A stretch of DNA of 64,000 nt from Streptomyces sp. NRRL B-1140 (GTDB lineage: Bacteria; Actinomycetota; Actinomycetes; Streptomycetales; Streptomycetaceae): contig NZ_LGEA01000125.1 of NCBI RefSeq assembly GCF_001280065.1, positions 224,071 through 288,070 on the forward strand, in the 5' to 3' direction. The notes beneath the pieces are model-generated. The model saw nothing but the letters and a program-made list of their open reading frames with translations, searched no databases and was not told the DNA's origin. Position numbers and translations under genes: made by a program. The first letter of the stretch is position 1. Each line of letters starts with the position of its first letter. Shown piece after piece: positions 17,884 to 26,001 of the stretch.

Positions 17884-19287
17884 ATGGAATCCCAGCGGGA
17901 TGACGGCGGATCCGTGGACCTGCGGGACGCAGGGCTGGAGACGCTCGCTCCCGAACCGCTGCTGACCAGGGACTACGAGACGCGTCCCGCGCTCGTGTAC
18001 GAACGGCTGCGGCAGCAGCACGGCCCGGTCGCGCCGGTGGATCTGCTGGGAGTGCCGGCCTGGCTGGTCCTCGGCTACCGTGAATCGCTCCAGGTGCTCC
18101 AGGACGACGACGGCTGGCCCAAGGGCCTGGAGAACTGGCGGGCCCGCACCGAGGGGCGGGTGCCGGCCGACTGGCCGCTCGGACCCTCCCTGGAGGTCAA
18201 TCACATCCTGATCCAGGGTGGGCCCGGCTACCGGCCGCTGCGCACCGCGTGGGACGTCGCCCTCAAGCCCTTCCAGGACCCCCGCCACCCCCAGGCAAAA
18301 CGCCTGAAGGCCGCCGTCACCGCCTACGCCGACGAACTGATCACACTCGTCGGGCAGGGCGGCAGGACGGGTGTGGCGGACCTGTCCGCGCAGTTCTCAC
18401 GGCCGCTGCCGCTGATGGTCGCCAGCCATCTGCTGGGCTTCCCCGGCTCGCAGGGCGACGACGCGCTGATGGACATGTGGCGGGTGCTCGACGCGGGCCA
18501 GGACGCCGAGGCCGCGCTGGAGCGCCTGTTGGCGACACTGGCCGAACTGGCCGCGCTGAAGCTGCAGAAGCCGGGCGACGACTTCCCCTCGTACCTGCTG
18601 GCCGCCCACCCGGACCTTTCGCTCGACCAGCTCGCCCGCGAGCTGTTCATGCTGCTCGGCATGACGTCCGACCACGTCGGCATCCTCATCTCCAACACCG
18701 TCGTGGAGGTCATCTCGGGTGAGGGCAGCGTGCGCGCCAGCCTGTCCGCCGGGATGGTCAGGGAGAGCATGAACCGGGTCGTGATGCGCAAGCCGCCCCT
18801 GGTCAACTTCGTCCCGCGCTTCGCGGCCCGCGACACCCCCCTCGGCAACTACACGATCCGGGCCGGCGACCCCGTGTGGGTCTCCCCGGGCGCCGCCCAC
18901 GCCGACCCGCTCTTCGCCGATCACGTCGCCTCGGGCACCACCATCAGCACCCGGGCCCACCTGTCCTGGGGAGCCGGACCACGACAGTGTCCGGCGCGGG
19001 AGCTCGCCTCGGCGGTCGCGGCGGCCGGGGTGGGGCGCCTGTTCGAGCGGTTCGACCACCTCGACCTCGCCCTGCCCGCCGACCAACTGCCGTGGCGCTC
19101 CTCGCCGTTCATGCGCGGTCTGCGCTCCCTGCCCGTGCATTACGAACTCGCCTCCGCGCCGCCCCCGAGGCCGTGGACGGACGACCCCGCGCCCGGGGTG
19201 GCCGAGCAGGTCCTGCCGGACCCGTCCGCCCGGCAGCGCTCCTCGCTGTGGCGGTATCTGACGGGCCTCATCCGCGGCGGCCGCTGA
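17884..19287 (+). CDS. Cytochrome P450 lacking the ExxR motif (CYP157-like)
   Basis: 467 residues from ATG 17884, chosen because GGAGG lies about a dozen bases upstream; GTG 17848 is the alternative. The haem loop is HLSWGAGPRQCPARELA with Cys369 as the axial ligand. The I-helix region is LFMLLGMTSDHVGILISN. At the K-helix, where ExxR is expected, the sequence reads RESMNRV: Glu294 is followed at +3 by Asn297, so the Glu-Arg pair is absent. Loss of ExxR is the recognised peculiarity of the Streptomyces CYP157 family, often linked to conservon operons, but no conservon (roadblock/GTPase) genes adjoin this one. The substrate is unknown. Confidence 0.85.
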   Translation: MESQRDDGGSVDLRDAGLETLAPEPLLTRDYETRPALVYERLRQQHGPVAPVDLLGVPAWLVLGYRESLQVLQDDDGWPKGLENWRARTEGRVPADWPLGPSLEVNHILIQGGPGYRPLRTAWDVALKPFQDPRHPQAKRLKAAVTAYADELITLVGQGGRTGVADLSAQFSRPLPLMVASHLLGFPGSQGDDALMDMWRVLDAGQDAEAALERLLATLAELAALKLQKPGDDFPSYLLAAHPDLSLDQLARELFMLLGMTSDHVGILISNTVVEVISGEGSVRASLSAGMVRESMNRVVMRKPPLVNFVPRFAARDTPLGNYTIRAGDPVWVSPGAAHADPLFADHVASGTTISTRAHLSWGAGPRQCPARELASAVAAAGVGRLFERFDHLDLALPADQLPWRSSPFMRGLRSLPVHYELASAPPPRPWTDDPAPGVAEQVLPDPSARQRSSLWRYLTGLIRGGR

Positions 19288-19580
19288 ACCGCGGGGACCG
19301 AGCCGAACGCCCGGGCCGCACCGGCGTTCCCCACGCGCCCGGGACAGGGCGCGAGGGGAGATCGCCGCGCGGCCGCGCCCGCCCTGCGGCGACGGTCCGC
19401 ACCCACCCGCCGGCGATCACCCCGCGTCGGCCGGCCGCAGCACCTCCACCTCGCGCGGCGGACCGGCTCCCGCGTCCGGCGCGGACCCGGGGGTTGACGC
19501 ACCGCCGCCCCCGCATCAGCCGCTGCCGGGCCCACGGTGATCGAGTGGTGGGGTGCGGAGGCCGGGCGTACCGTCGAACG

Positions 19581-21143
19581 GTGGACACCGCAGGCAGCAG
19601 CCCGCAGCCGGCTTCACCACAGGCGACCACCACCAGGGAATCCGGTGGTGGCGGCAACACGATGGCACTTCTCGTCATCGCCTCGTGCCAGTTGATGGTG
19701 GTCCTCGACATCACCATCGTGAACATCGCGCTGCCGCACATCCAGAGTGCGCTGGACTTCTCCACCACCAGCCTGTCCTGGGTGGTCAACGCCTACACCC
19801 TCACCTTCGGCGGTCTGCTGCTGCTCGGCGGCCGGGCCGGCGACATCCTCGGCCGGCGGCGCGTCTTCATCTTCGGCGTGCTGCTCTTCGCGCTCGCCTC
19901 CCTGCTCGGCGGATTCGCCCAGAACTCCGGCCAACTCCTCGGCGCACGCGCCCTGCAGGGCGTGGGCGGCGCCATCGCCTCCCCGACCTCCCTCGCCCTG
20001 ATCAGCACCACCTTCCGCGAGGGGCCGGAACGCAACCGCGCCTTCGGGGTGTTCGCCGCGGTCTCGGCCGGCGGCGGCGCGATAGGCCTGCTCGCCGGAG
20101 GCATGCTGGTGGAGTGGCTGAACTGGCGATGGGTGCTGTTCGTCAACGTGCCCATCGGCCTGCTCATCGTGCTCGCCACACCGCGCTTCATCAGGGAGTC
20201 CGAACGCCACCCCGGGCGCTTCGACATCGCCGGCGCACTCACCTCCACCGCGGGCATGGTGCTGCTCGTCTACGGCTTCATCAGAGCGGCACAGGAAGGC
20301 TGGCGGGACGCCCTGACCCTCACCTCGTTCGCCGGGGCGGTCGTCGTCCTTGCGGTCTTCGTCATGATCGAGCGGCGTTCGAAACAACCCATCACGCCGC
20401 TGCACATGTTCGCCGACCGCAACCGTGCGGGCACCTACGGCATCATGCTGTGCCTGGCCGCCGCCATCTTCGGCATGTTCTTCTTCCTCACCCTCTTCGT
20501 GCAGGACGTGCTCGGGTTCAGCCCACTCGCGGCCGGACTGGCCTTCCTGCCGGTCAGTGCGGTCATCGCCGTCGGAGCCGGACTGGCCTCACGGTTCCTG
20601 CCCGTCTACGGCCCCAAGCCGTTCATGGTGGTGGGCGCGATCCTGGCGGCGGCCGGCCTGGCCTGGCTGACCCTGACCGACGTTCACTCCACCTACGCGG
20701 GCAGCGTTCTCGGCCCGATGCTCGTCTTCAGCCTGGGCATGGGCATGGAGTTCGTGTCGCTGACCCTCATGGCGCTGTCCAATGTGCCCACGCCGGAGAC
20801 CGGTGCGGCCTCCGGACTCCTCAACGCCACCCAGCAGGTCGGCGGCTCCCTCGGCCTGTCCATCCTCGTCACGATGTTCGGCACCGCCAGCACCAACGAG
20901 GCGAAGCAGCAGGTCCCGGACTTCCTCCAGCAGGCGACCCCGGCCGAGCGCATCCGCTTCCAACGCACCGGGGAACTGCCCAAACCCTGGTCCGACGAGG
21001 TCCTCACCGCCGGGGTCTCGGCCGCCTTCATCATGGCCGCGATCTTCACCGCCGTCGCCGCCGTGATCGCCCTGGTCGTCATCCAGGTCCGCCCCTCCGA
21101 CCTGGAACGCCTCAAGGGAGGAGCGGGCCCCGGCCCGATGTGA
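19581..21143 (+). CDS. MFS multidrug exporter, DHA2 (14-helix, EmrB/QacA) family
   Basis: 520 residues from GTG 19581. It has about 14 transmembrane helices. Signature motifs are LDITIVNIALPHIQ (helix 1), GGRAGDILGRRRVF (motif A), GARALQGVGGAIASPTSLALI (motif B) and GAIGLLAGGMLVEWLNWRWVLFVNVPIG (motif C and the WRW-FxNVPIG element). Proton-driven efflux of drugs or a pathway product is expected. A small inverted repeat ACCGT-CGA-ACGGT (19570-19582) overlaps the start codon and could be an operator, but no repressor gene is adjacent. The 293 bases upstream (19288-19580) show no other gene. Confidence 0.88.
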   Translation: MDTAGSSPQPASPQATTTRESGGGGNTMALLVIASCQLMVVLDITIVNIALPHIQSALDFSTTSLSWVVNAYTLTFGGLLLLGGRAGDILGRRRVFIFGVLLFALASLLGGFAQNSGQLLGARALQGVGGAIASPTSLALISTTFREGPERNRAFGVFAAVSAGGGAIGLLAGGMLVEWLNWRWVLFVNVPIGLLIVLATPRFIRESERHPGRFDIAGALTSTAGMVLLVYGFIRAAQEGWRDALTLTSFAGAVVVLAVFVMIERRSKQPITPLHMFADRNRAGTYGIMLCLAAAIFGMFFFLTLFVQDVLGFSPLAAGLAFLPVSAVIAVGAGLASRFLPVYGPKPFMVVGAILAAAGLAWLTLTDVHSTYAGSVLGPMLVFSLGMGMEFVSLTLMALSNVPTPETGAASGLLNATQQVGGSLGLSILVTMFGTASTNEAKQQVPDFLQQATPAERIRFQRTGELPKPWSDEVLTAGVSAAFIMAAIFTAVAAVIALVVIQVRPSDLERLKGGAGPGPM

Positions 21144-21169
21144 GGCCCGTCCCCGCCGCTCGAGTCCCG

Positions 21170-22261
21170 CTACGAACCGATCCGCGCCGCGATGACCGGC
21201 GCCAGCCGGTCGGCGATGACCCGGTGTCCCCGGTCGTTGGGGTGCACCGCGTCCGTCAGGTCCCCCGACCCCAGCCAGCCGGTCGTGTCGACGAAGGAGA
21301 CCCGGGCGTCTCCACCCGCGACGGCGGCCTTCACCGCGGCCTCGGTCTGCGGGACGAACCGCCCCCGGAAGGTCTCCAGAGCGAAGATCCACGCCTGCGG
21401 ATACGCGGCCCGCACCTTGCGCAGCAGGCTGCTGTACCCCGACTGGAACTGTGCCGCGCTCACCCCGTGCCCGACATCGTTGGTGCCGAGGTTGATGATG
21501 ACCGCGTCGGCCCGGTAGCGGGAGAAGTTCCAGTCGGGGGTTGCCGCGTTCGGGTCGAGCTTGGTGAACTGCCGCTCCAGCCCGACGCATCCGTCCGCCG
21601 AGGCGACCAGACACGCCCCGCCCTGCGCGATCTGCGTGTGCTCCGCGTCCAGCCGCTCCCCGATCAGCCAGCCGTACGCGGTACGGGCGTTCTGCGAACT
21701 CGTCGTGCCCACGGTGATCGAGTCGCCGACGAACTCGATCGTCCTGGACCGGGCCGGCGGTGCGAACGTCGTCGCGGAGCCGTCCAGGACCAGCCCCTGG
21801 AAGACCGCGTCGCCCCTGTACGACCCGGCCACCACCTGGTAGTTGACCTGGAGCGTGTGGTTGCCGGGGGACAAGGCCGTCGGGGTCAGGTCCACCGTCC
21901 CCTTGACGTCGTCGTAGAACCGCACGGGACCGTTGTCGATCCGCGCCCACAGGTCGATCGTGTTGCGCTGTTTCAGCTTGACCGTCCGGCCGGTGAAGCC
22001 GACCCGGTAGTAGGCGCCCGCCCAGTAGGGGGTGTAGGCGGTGGCCGAGCTGGTGGTGTCCCAGCGGCCGACGAACTTGATGTTCGGGTCGCCCGGCTGC
22101 CCGGGGGCGGCGGCCTTCACCGCGGTGCCGGAGGAGCCGGTCCGCACAGCGGCGGCCTGCGCGGGTGAACCGTCGGCCCAGGCGAGCGGGCACGCCAGGA
22201 GCATGGCCGCGAGGAGGGTCGGCAGGGCACGTCTCGGGACGGTGTGGGGGGAGGTCTGCAC
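21170..22261 (-). CDS. Secreted SGNH hydrolase, CE2-like carbohydrate acetylesterase
   Basis: 363 residues from GTG 22261 (AAGGGAA upstream); GTG 22276 is also possible. After a signal peptide ending in AQAAA, residues about 55-165 form a beta-sandwich module (KFVGRWDTTSS, YWAGAYYRVGFTG, LSPGNHTLQVNYQV), as found before the catalytic domain of family CE2 esterases. The SGNH domain follows: block I FVGDSITVG (Ser181), block III INLGTNDVGHG, block V VHPNDRGHRV. CE2 enzymes remove acetyl groups from xylan, mannan or cello-oligosaccharides. A perfect CebR-type box stands 28 bases before the start, tying expression to cello-oligosaccharides. Confidence 0.83.
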   Translation of the reverse strand: MQTSPHTVPRRALPTLLAAMLLACPLAWADGSPAQAAAVRTGSSGTAVKAAAPGQPGDPNIKFVGRWDTTSSATAYTPYWAGAYYRVGFTGRTVKLKQRNTIDLWARIDNGPVRFYDDVKGTVDLTPTALSPGNHTLQVNYQVVAGSYRGDAVFQGLVLDGSATTFAPPARSRTIEFVGDSITVGTTSSQNARTAYGWLIGERLDAEHTQIAQGGACLVASADGCVGLERQFTKLDPNAATPDWNFSRYRADAVIINLGTNDVGHGVSAAQFQSGYSSLLRKVRAAYPQAWIFALETFRGRFVPQTEAAVKAAVAGGDARVSFVDTTGWLGSGDLTDAVHPNDRGHRVIADRLAPVIAARIGS

Positions 22262-22288
22262 GGGGTTTCCCTTCACGTGTGGGTGGTC

Positions 22289-22302
22289 TGGGAGCGCTCC
22301 CA
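22289..22302 (-). promoter_or_regulatory. CebR-type operator TGGGAGCGCTCCCA
   Basis: A perfect 14-bp palindrome identical to the published CebR binding sequence of Streptomyces. CebR is the LacI-type repressor of cellulose/cello-oligosaccharide use, released by cellobiose or cellotriose. It lies 28 bases upstream of the esterase start, in the leader or core promoter region. The divergent NACHT gene starts about 200 bases away and is a less likely target. Confidence 0.75.
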
Positions 22303-22505
22303 TAGGCAGCCGTTCGAGGGAAGCAGTGAAACGGTTCAGCGTCAAGGGCCGTGGCGCTGAGGGGATCCGAGGGGCGGGCACCCCTGCCCCCGCTCGCGCG
22401 GCACTGGCGCCATACGCCCGGGTGGCGGGTGCCCGCGGCGCTTCCGTCGGGTGAATCCGAGGCCGCCGGTGCCCGGATCGCCGCTCGCGGCGGAATCCTC
22501 ACAGG

Positions 22506-25500
22506 GTGAGCGACGGAGGAGGACCGCCCCGGCGGCCCAGGCGAGTGCTGCGTGACGGGCTCGGTGTCCGCGGCGCCCTGCACCGGCGCCGTCTGATGCG
22601 GCAGGGATACGACAAAACCAGGACCTGGCGGGTCCGCAAGAACGGCACGTACGTGGCACTGCTGGTGCTGACGTTCACCGGGGCGCTGCTCTTGCTGTTC
22701 CTGGCCGTCACGGCCCTCATCAGCCTGCCGCAGGAAAGCAGCTTCGACTCGCCCGTCCGGTGGGTCGGCAAGCAGTGCCGCGGTGACGACAGTTTCAGCT
22801 GCGCTGTCCTGCAGTCGCTCTTCATGCCGTTCCTCACCCTCGCCCTGGCCACCGTCACGTATCTGTTCTTCCGCTTCAGACACGTGCGCTGGGCTTACGT
22901 GCGCAAGGCCTTGGAGGACCCCCACGAACTCGTGGAGACCGCGGGCGGGATCTTCGGCCGGGTCGTGGGTCGCGACCAGCTCTGCTCCGTCCTCATGGAG
23001 GACCTGCGCGACCGCCGCTTCCGCCGTACCCACGTCGTCGTCGGCGGTATCGGCACCGGCAAGACGGCGCTGGTGGTGCTGCTGACCCAGCGGCTCGCCG
23101 AACGCGGGGCGGTGCCGGTGCCGCTGCGGCTGCGCGCCGCCGATCAGAACCTTGACTTCCGCGAGCTGGCCTTCGAGCGCTTCTGCCGAGAGGTGCAGGG
23201 TCACATCCGGTCCTCCGCGGAAGCGGAGAAGGTGTGGCGGAGGCTGAGTCAGCAGGGGCGGATCGTGGTGCTCGCGGACGGCCTGGACGAGGCGCTCACC
23301 GCCGCGGACCTGACGGAGGAGCGCGACACCATCATCCGCCTGGCCATCCGCCGGGCCAACGAGGAGGGGCTGCCCCTGATCATCACCTCCCGGCCGCACG
23401 ACTCACTGCGCGGCATGGAGGCATCCCTCACCGAGCTGGAGCCGCTGAGCGAGGAGGCCGCCCTGACCTACATCTCCTCCGGAGGCGCCGGGGAGGACCG
23501 CCAGCGGCTGGACTGGATCGTCGAGCGGGCCGGCATCGCGGAGGCCCCGACCTATCTGGAGATCGCGGCCGAACTGCACGAGCAGGGCCTGCTGGAGCGG
23601 GCCCTCAGCGTCCCCACCGAGGAAGAGGCCGTGGAGACCAGGGGCGGCGACCGGGCGTCCTTGCGGTTCCATCTGTTCGAGACCTGGCTCAGCGCCCTCA
23701 TCAGCGGCCGCTTCCGGCCGCACCTGCCGCTCTCCCCGGAGGAGCGCCGCTCGACCGTCCACTACCTGTCCGCGCTCGCGTGCGTGGGCCTCGCCCTCGA
23801 CACCTCCGAGGTGCGGTTCGCCGACGTCGTCGACGAGCAGGACCCCGCCGCCTCCCGCTTCCCCGAGATCGTCCGCGAACTGGCCCGCAGGGTCGGCGAC
23901 AGCGGGATCGACCTCAGGCTCGCCGCCCACTGGGGCGCCCGGATGGAGCTGGTCGAGCTCGGCGGGGACCGCGTCCGCTTCCAGCACAGCGTCATCCAGG
24001 CCCAGTTGGGCGCCCGTTTTCTGAACGCGGTCATCCACCCCGACGTCCCGGACGAACCACGCGAGGGGTCGTTCTTCCCGGCGGCCCTGCGGAGTCCGGG
24101 CCGGGAGCTGCTGATCGCCATGGTGCTGCACTCCCGGCTTCCGGACGGCGCGTGCGTCCACGACGAGCCGGGCGCGGTGGGCCCGGACGGGACCTGCTGG
24201 TGTCCGGTGAGCGCCGCCCGCGACCTCCTGATGGAGGCCGCCTGCCAGGCGCAGTCGGTCCGCACCTGCGGACCGGGCGACGACGACAAACAGGAGGCGC
24301 GCCCGCTCTTCGGCCGCACCCTGCACAGCAAGGCCCTGGAGCTCTACGCGGCGGCCCTCGAGATCGACAGCGTCGACGCCGAGCCGGAGCAGCACCTGAT
24401 CGCCATGCGGCTGTGCACCTCCTGGCCCGAACTGCGGGCCCGCGACCCGCACACGCTCCGAACCGCCAAGGCCCTGCTCGTGACCCGGTTCGGCGAGGCC
24501 ATGCGCGGTGTCGCCCAGCGCCAGACCCTCCGGCCCGCCTACCTGGAACTGTTCGAGATCGCGCGCCTGGAGCCCTCGTACGCCGTCCGTCTCGCCATCG
24601 CGCAGGAGATCGGCGCCGGTGGCGACCTCGCCTTCGAGGCGCTCCAGCCCAGGCTGCGCGGACCGCAGGTGGTCGAGAGCGGGCGGGTGGAGCGGGAGTC
24701 CGACTGGGCGGAGGAGATGTGGGGCGGCCAGCAGCCCGAGGTCGTCGGCGAATGCGAGAGCCGGCGTCGCAGGCAGGGCGAGGGCCAGGTCGCCCGTATG
24801 AAGCGGGAACTGAAGGAGCGTGAGCAGCAGCGGCGTCAGGAACGCCGGCGGGAGCGCGAGGACCGCGAGGCCGAGGAACGGCAGTGGCGGGACAACACCC
24901 TGTGCGCCTGGCTGGTCCCGCTGCTCGTCGGCTCGGTCACCACCCACCGGCACCAGGACACGCCGTACGCCTTCCTGGAGAGCTGGGTGCGCCGCGTCGG
25001 CATCCCCGAGGACAGCCCGGACGCGCGTGCCCGACTCGACCTCAACGTGGAAGTGGCGCTGGCCCAGGGCTTCAAGTACGCGGCGAACCGGCGGCACCGT
25101 CATCCGCACGCTCGGTCCGAAGCCCGCGAGTACCTCAGTGAGCAGGCCCTGGACATGCTCAGACGCACCCGTTTCTGGTTCACCCGCCTGACACTGCTGC
25201 ACGCGCTGACCCTCTGGGACCTGCCCGACGGCGCCACGGTCTCCCGCCCCTCGGGCGGCCACGGTTCCGACCCCGCCCAGCAGGTCCGTCAATGGCTGGC
25301 CCGGCCGGACGGCGAACCCGAACACCCCTTCGTGACGGCGGCCGGGAAGCTGTGCGTGTGGGCGCTCGAGACCCGGCAGCCCGAACGGTTCCTGTGGATC
25401 GACGAGTCGGGCGTCGCCGCGCACGTCGGCTCCCAGACGTCCCGGGGCGAGGCGCGCAAGCACAACCTCTGGATCCCGCCCTCCACCGGCTGGAGCGCCC

Positions 25501-25934
25501 TCCACCCGAGTGCCCAGCAGCTCCTCGCCGACGTGCTGCTGCTGCTCAACCTGGCCGAACGCGGCGACTGGCCCACCGACCGCATCCGCCGACTGCAGCA
25601 CACCGCCCGCCCCGACCTGCCGCCCTGCCTCACCCTGGACCGCAGTCCGCTCGACCCCGGCCGTACCACCGTTCGCACGGCCTCCTCCCAGGCGGGCTCC
25701 AACTGCCGCGACGACTGCGCCTTCGAACTGTGCCCGTACCCGCCCAAGGGCCTCGACGGCCAGCGTGTCGAACTCGGCGAGGCCTTCTGCCGCGCCCAGG
25801 CCACCCTCCTGTCCCACTCCCGCTCCGGACTGCACCCCAAGGCTTCCTGGCAACGCCGGACGCACATCGCGGAGCTGCGGGCGTTCTGGGAGTCGATGGG
25901 GCATCGGGCGCAGCACAACTCCCGGCCGCGGTGA
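22506..25934 (+). CDS. Membrane-anchored NACHT-family NTPase
   Basis: 1142 residues from GTG 22506. A basic N-terminus is followed by two membrane helices (about 49-72 and 104-121), placing the rest in the cytoplasm. The STAND/NACHT ATPase starts near 150: Walker A GGIGTGKTA (Lys186), Walker B IVVLADGLDEAL (Asp258 to Glu262, the acidic NACHT form), sensor LPLIITSRP. The long C-terminal half has no familiar motif. It includes a charged coiled coil (about 760-800, KRELKEREQQRRQERRRERE) and a Trp-rich segment. NACHT proteins are signal-sensing switches, some of them antiphage; no other defence gene is adjacent, so its role is open. Confidence 0.8.
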   Translation: MSDGGGPPRRPRRVLRDGLGVRGALHRRRLMRQGYDKTRTWRVRKNGTYVALLVLTFTGALLLLFLAVTALISLPQESSFDSPVRWVGKQCRGDDSFSCAVLQSLFMPFLTLALATVTYLFFRFRHVRWAYVRKALEDPHELVETAGGIFGRVVGRDQLCSVLMEDLRDRRFRRTHVVVGGIGTGKTALVVLLTQRLAERGAVPVPLRLRAADQNLDFRELAFERFCREVQGHIRSSAEAEKVWRRLSQQGRIVVLADGLDEALTAADLTEERDTIIRLAIRRANEEGLPLIITSRPHDSLRGMEASLTELEPLSEEAALTYISSGGAGEDRQRLDWIVERAGIAEAPTYLEIAAELHEQGLLERALSVPTEEEAVETRGGDRASLRFHLFETWLSALISGRFRPHLPLSPEERRSTVHYLSALACVGLALDTSEVRFADVVDEQDPAASRFPEIVRELARRVGDSGIDLRLAAHWGARMELVELGGDRVRFQHSVIQAQLGARFLNAVIHPDVPDEPREGSFFPAALRSPGRELLIAMVLHSRLPDGACVHDEPGAVGPDGTCWCPVSAARDLLMEAACQAQSVRTCGPGDDDKQEARPLFGRTLHSKALELYAAALEIDSVDAEPEQHLIAMRLCTSWPELRARDPHTLRTAKALLVTRFGEAMRGVAQRQTLRPAYLELFEIARLEPSYAVRLAIAQEIGAGGDLAFEALQPRLRGPQVVESGRVERESDWAEEMWGGQQPEVVGECESRRRRQGEGQVARMKRELKEREQQRRQERRREREDREAEERQWRDNTLCAWLVPLLVGSVTTHRHQDTPYAFLESWVRRVGIPEDSPDARARLDLNVEVALAQGFKYAANRRHRHPHARSEAREYLSEQALDMLRRTRFWFTRLTLLHALTLWDLPDGATVSRPSGGHGSDPAQQVRQWLARPDGEPEHPFVTAAGKLCVWALETRQPERFLWIDESGVAAHVGSQTSRGEARKHNLWIPPSTGWSALHPSAQQLLADVLLLLNLAERGDWPTDRIRRLQHTARPDLPPCLTLDRSPLDPGRTTVRTASSQAGSNCRDDCAFELCPYPPKGLDGQRVELGEAFCRAQATLLSHSRSGLHPKASWQRRTHIAELRAFWESMGHRAQHNSRPR

Positions 25935-25967
25935 GCGGGCGCCCCACGGTCGCGTAGGCCCGTCCGT

Positions 25968-25999
25968 GATGCCCCGGGGGCCCACCCGTGGCGGGCATC
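25968..25999. terminator. Hairpin between convergent genes
   Basis: GATGCCC (25968-25974) pairs with GGGCATC (25993-25999). It lies between the stop of the NACHT gene (25934) and the stop of the LAL regulator (26002) and could serve both strands. Confidence 0.5.
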
Positions 26000-26001
26000 C
26001 G

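Noticed and set aside
17884..19287. A conservon (cvn) operon around the ExxR-less P450
   Set aside because: The histidine-kinase-like, roadblock, DUF742 and GTPase genes that define conservons are absent on both sides.
20589..23399. A 936-codon minus-strand open frame crossing the MFS, SGNH and NACHT genes
   Set aside because: It overlaps three genes with intact motifs in other frames and has no domain of its own.
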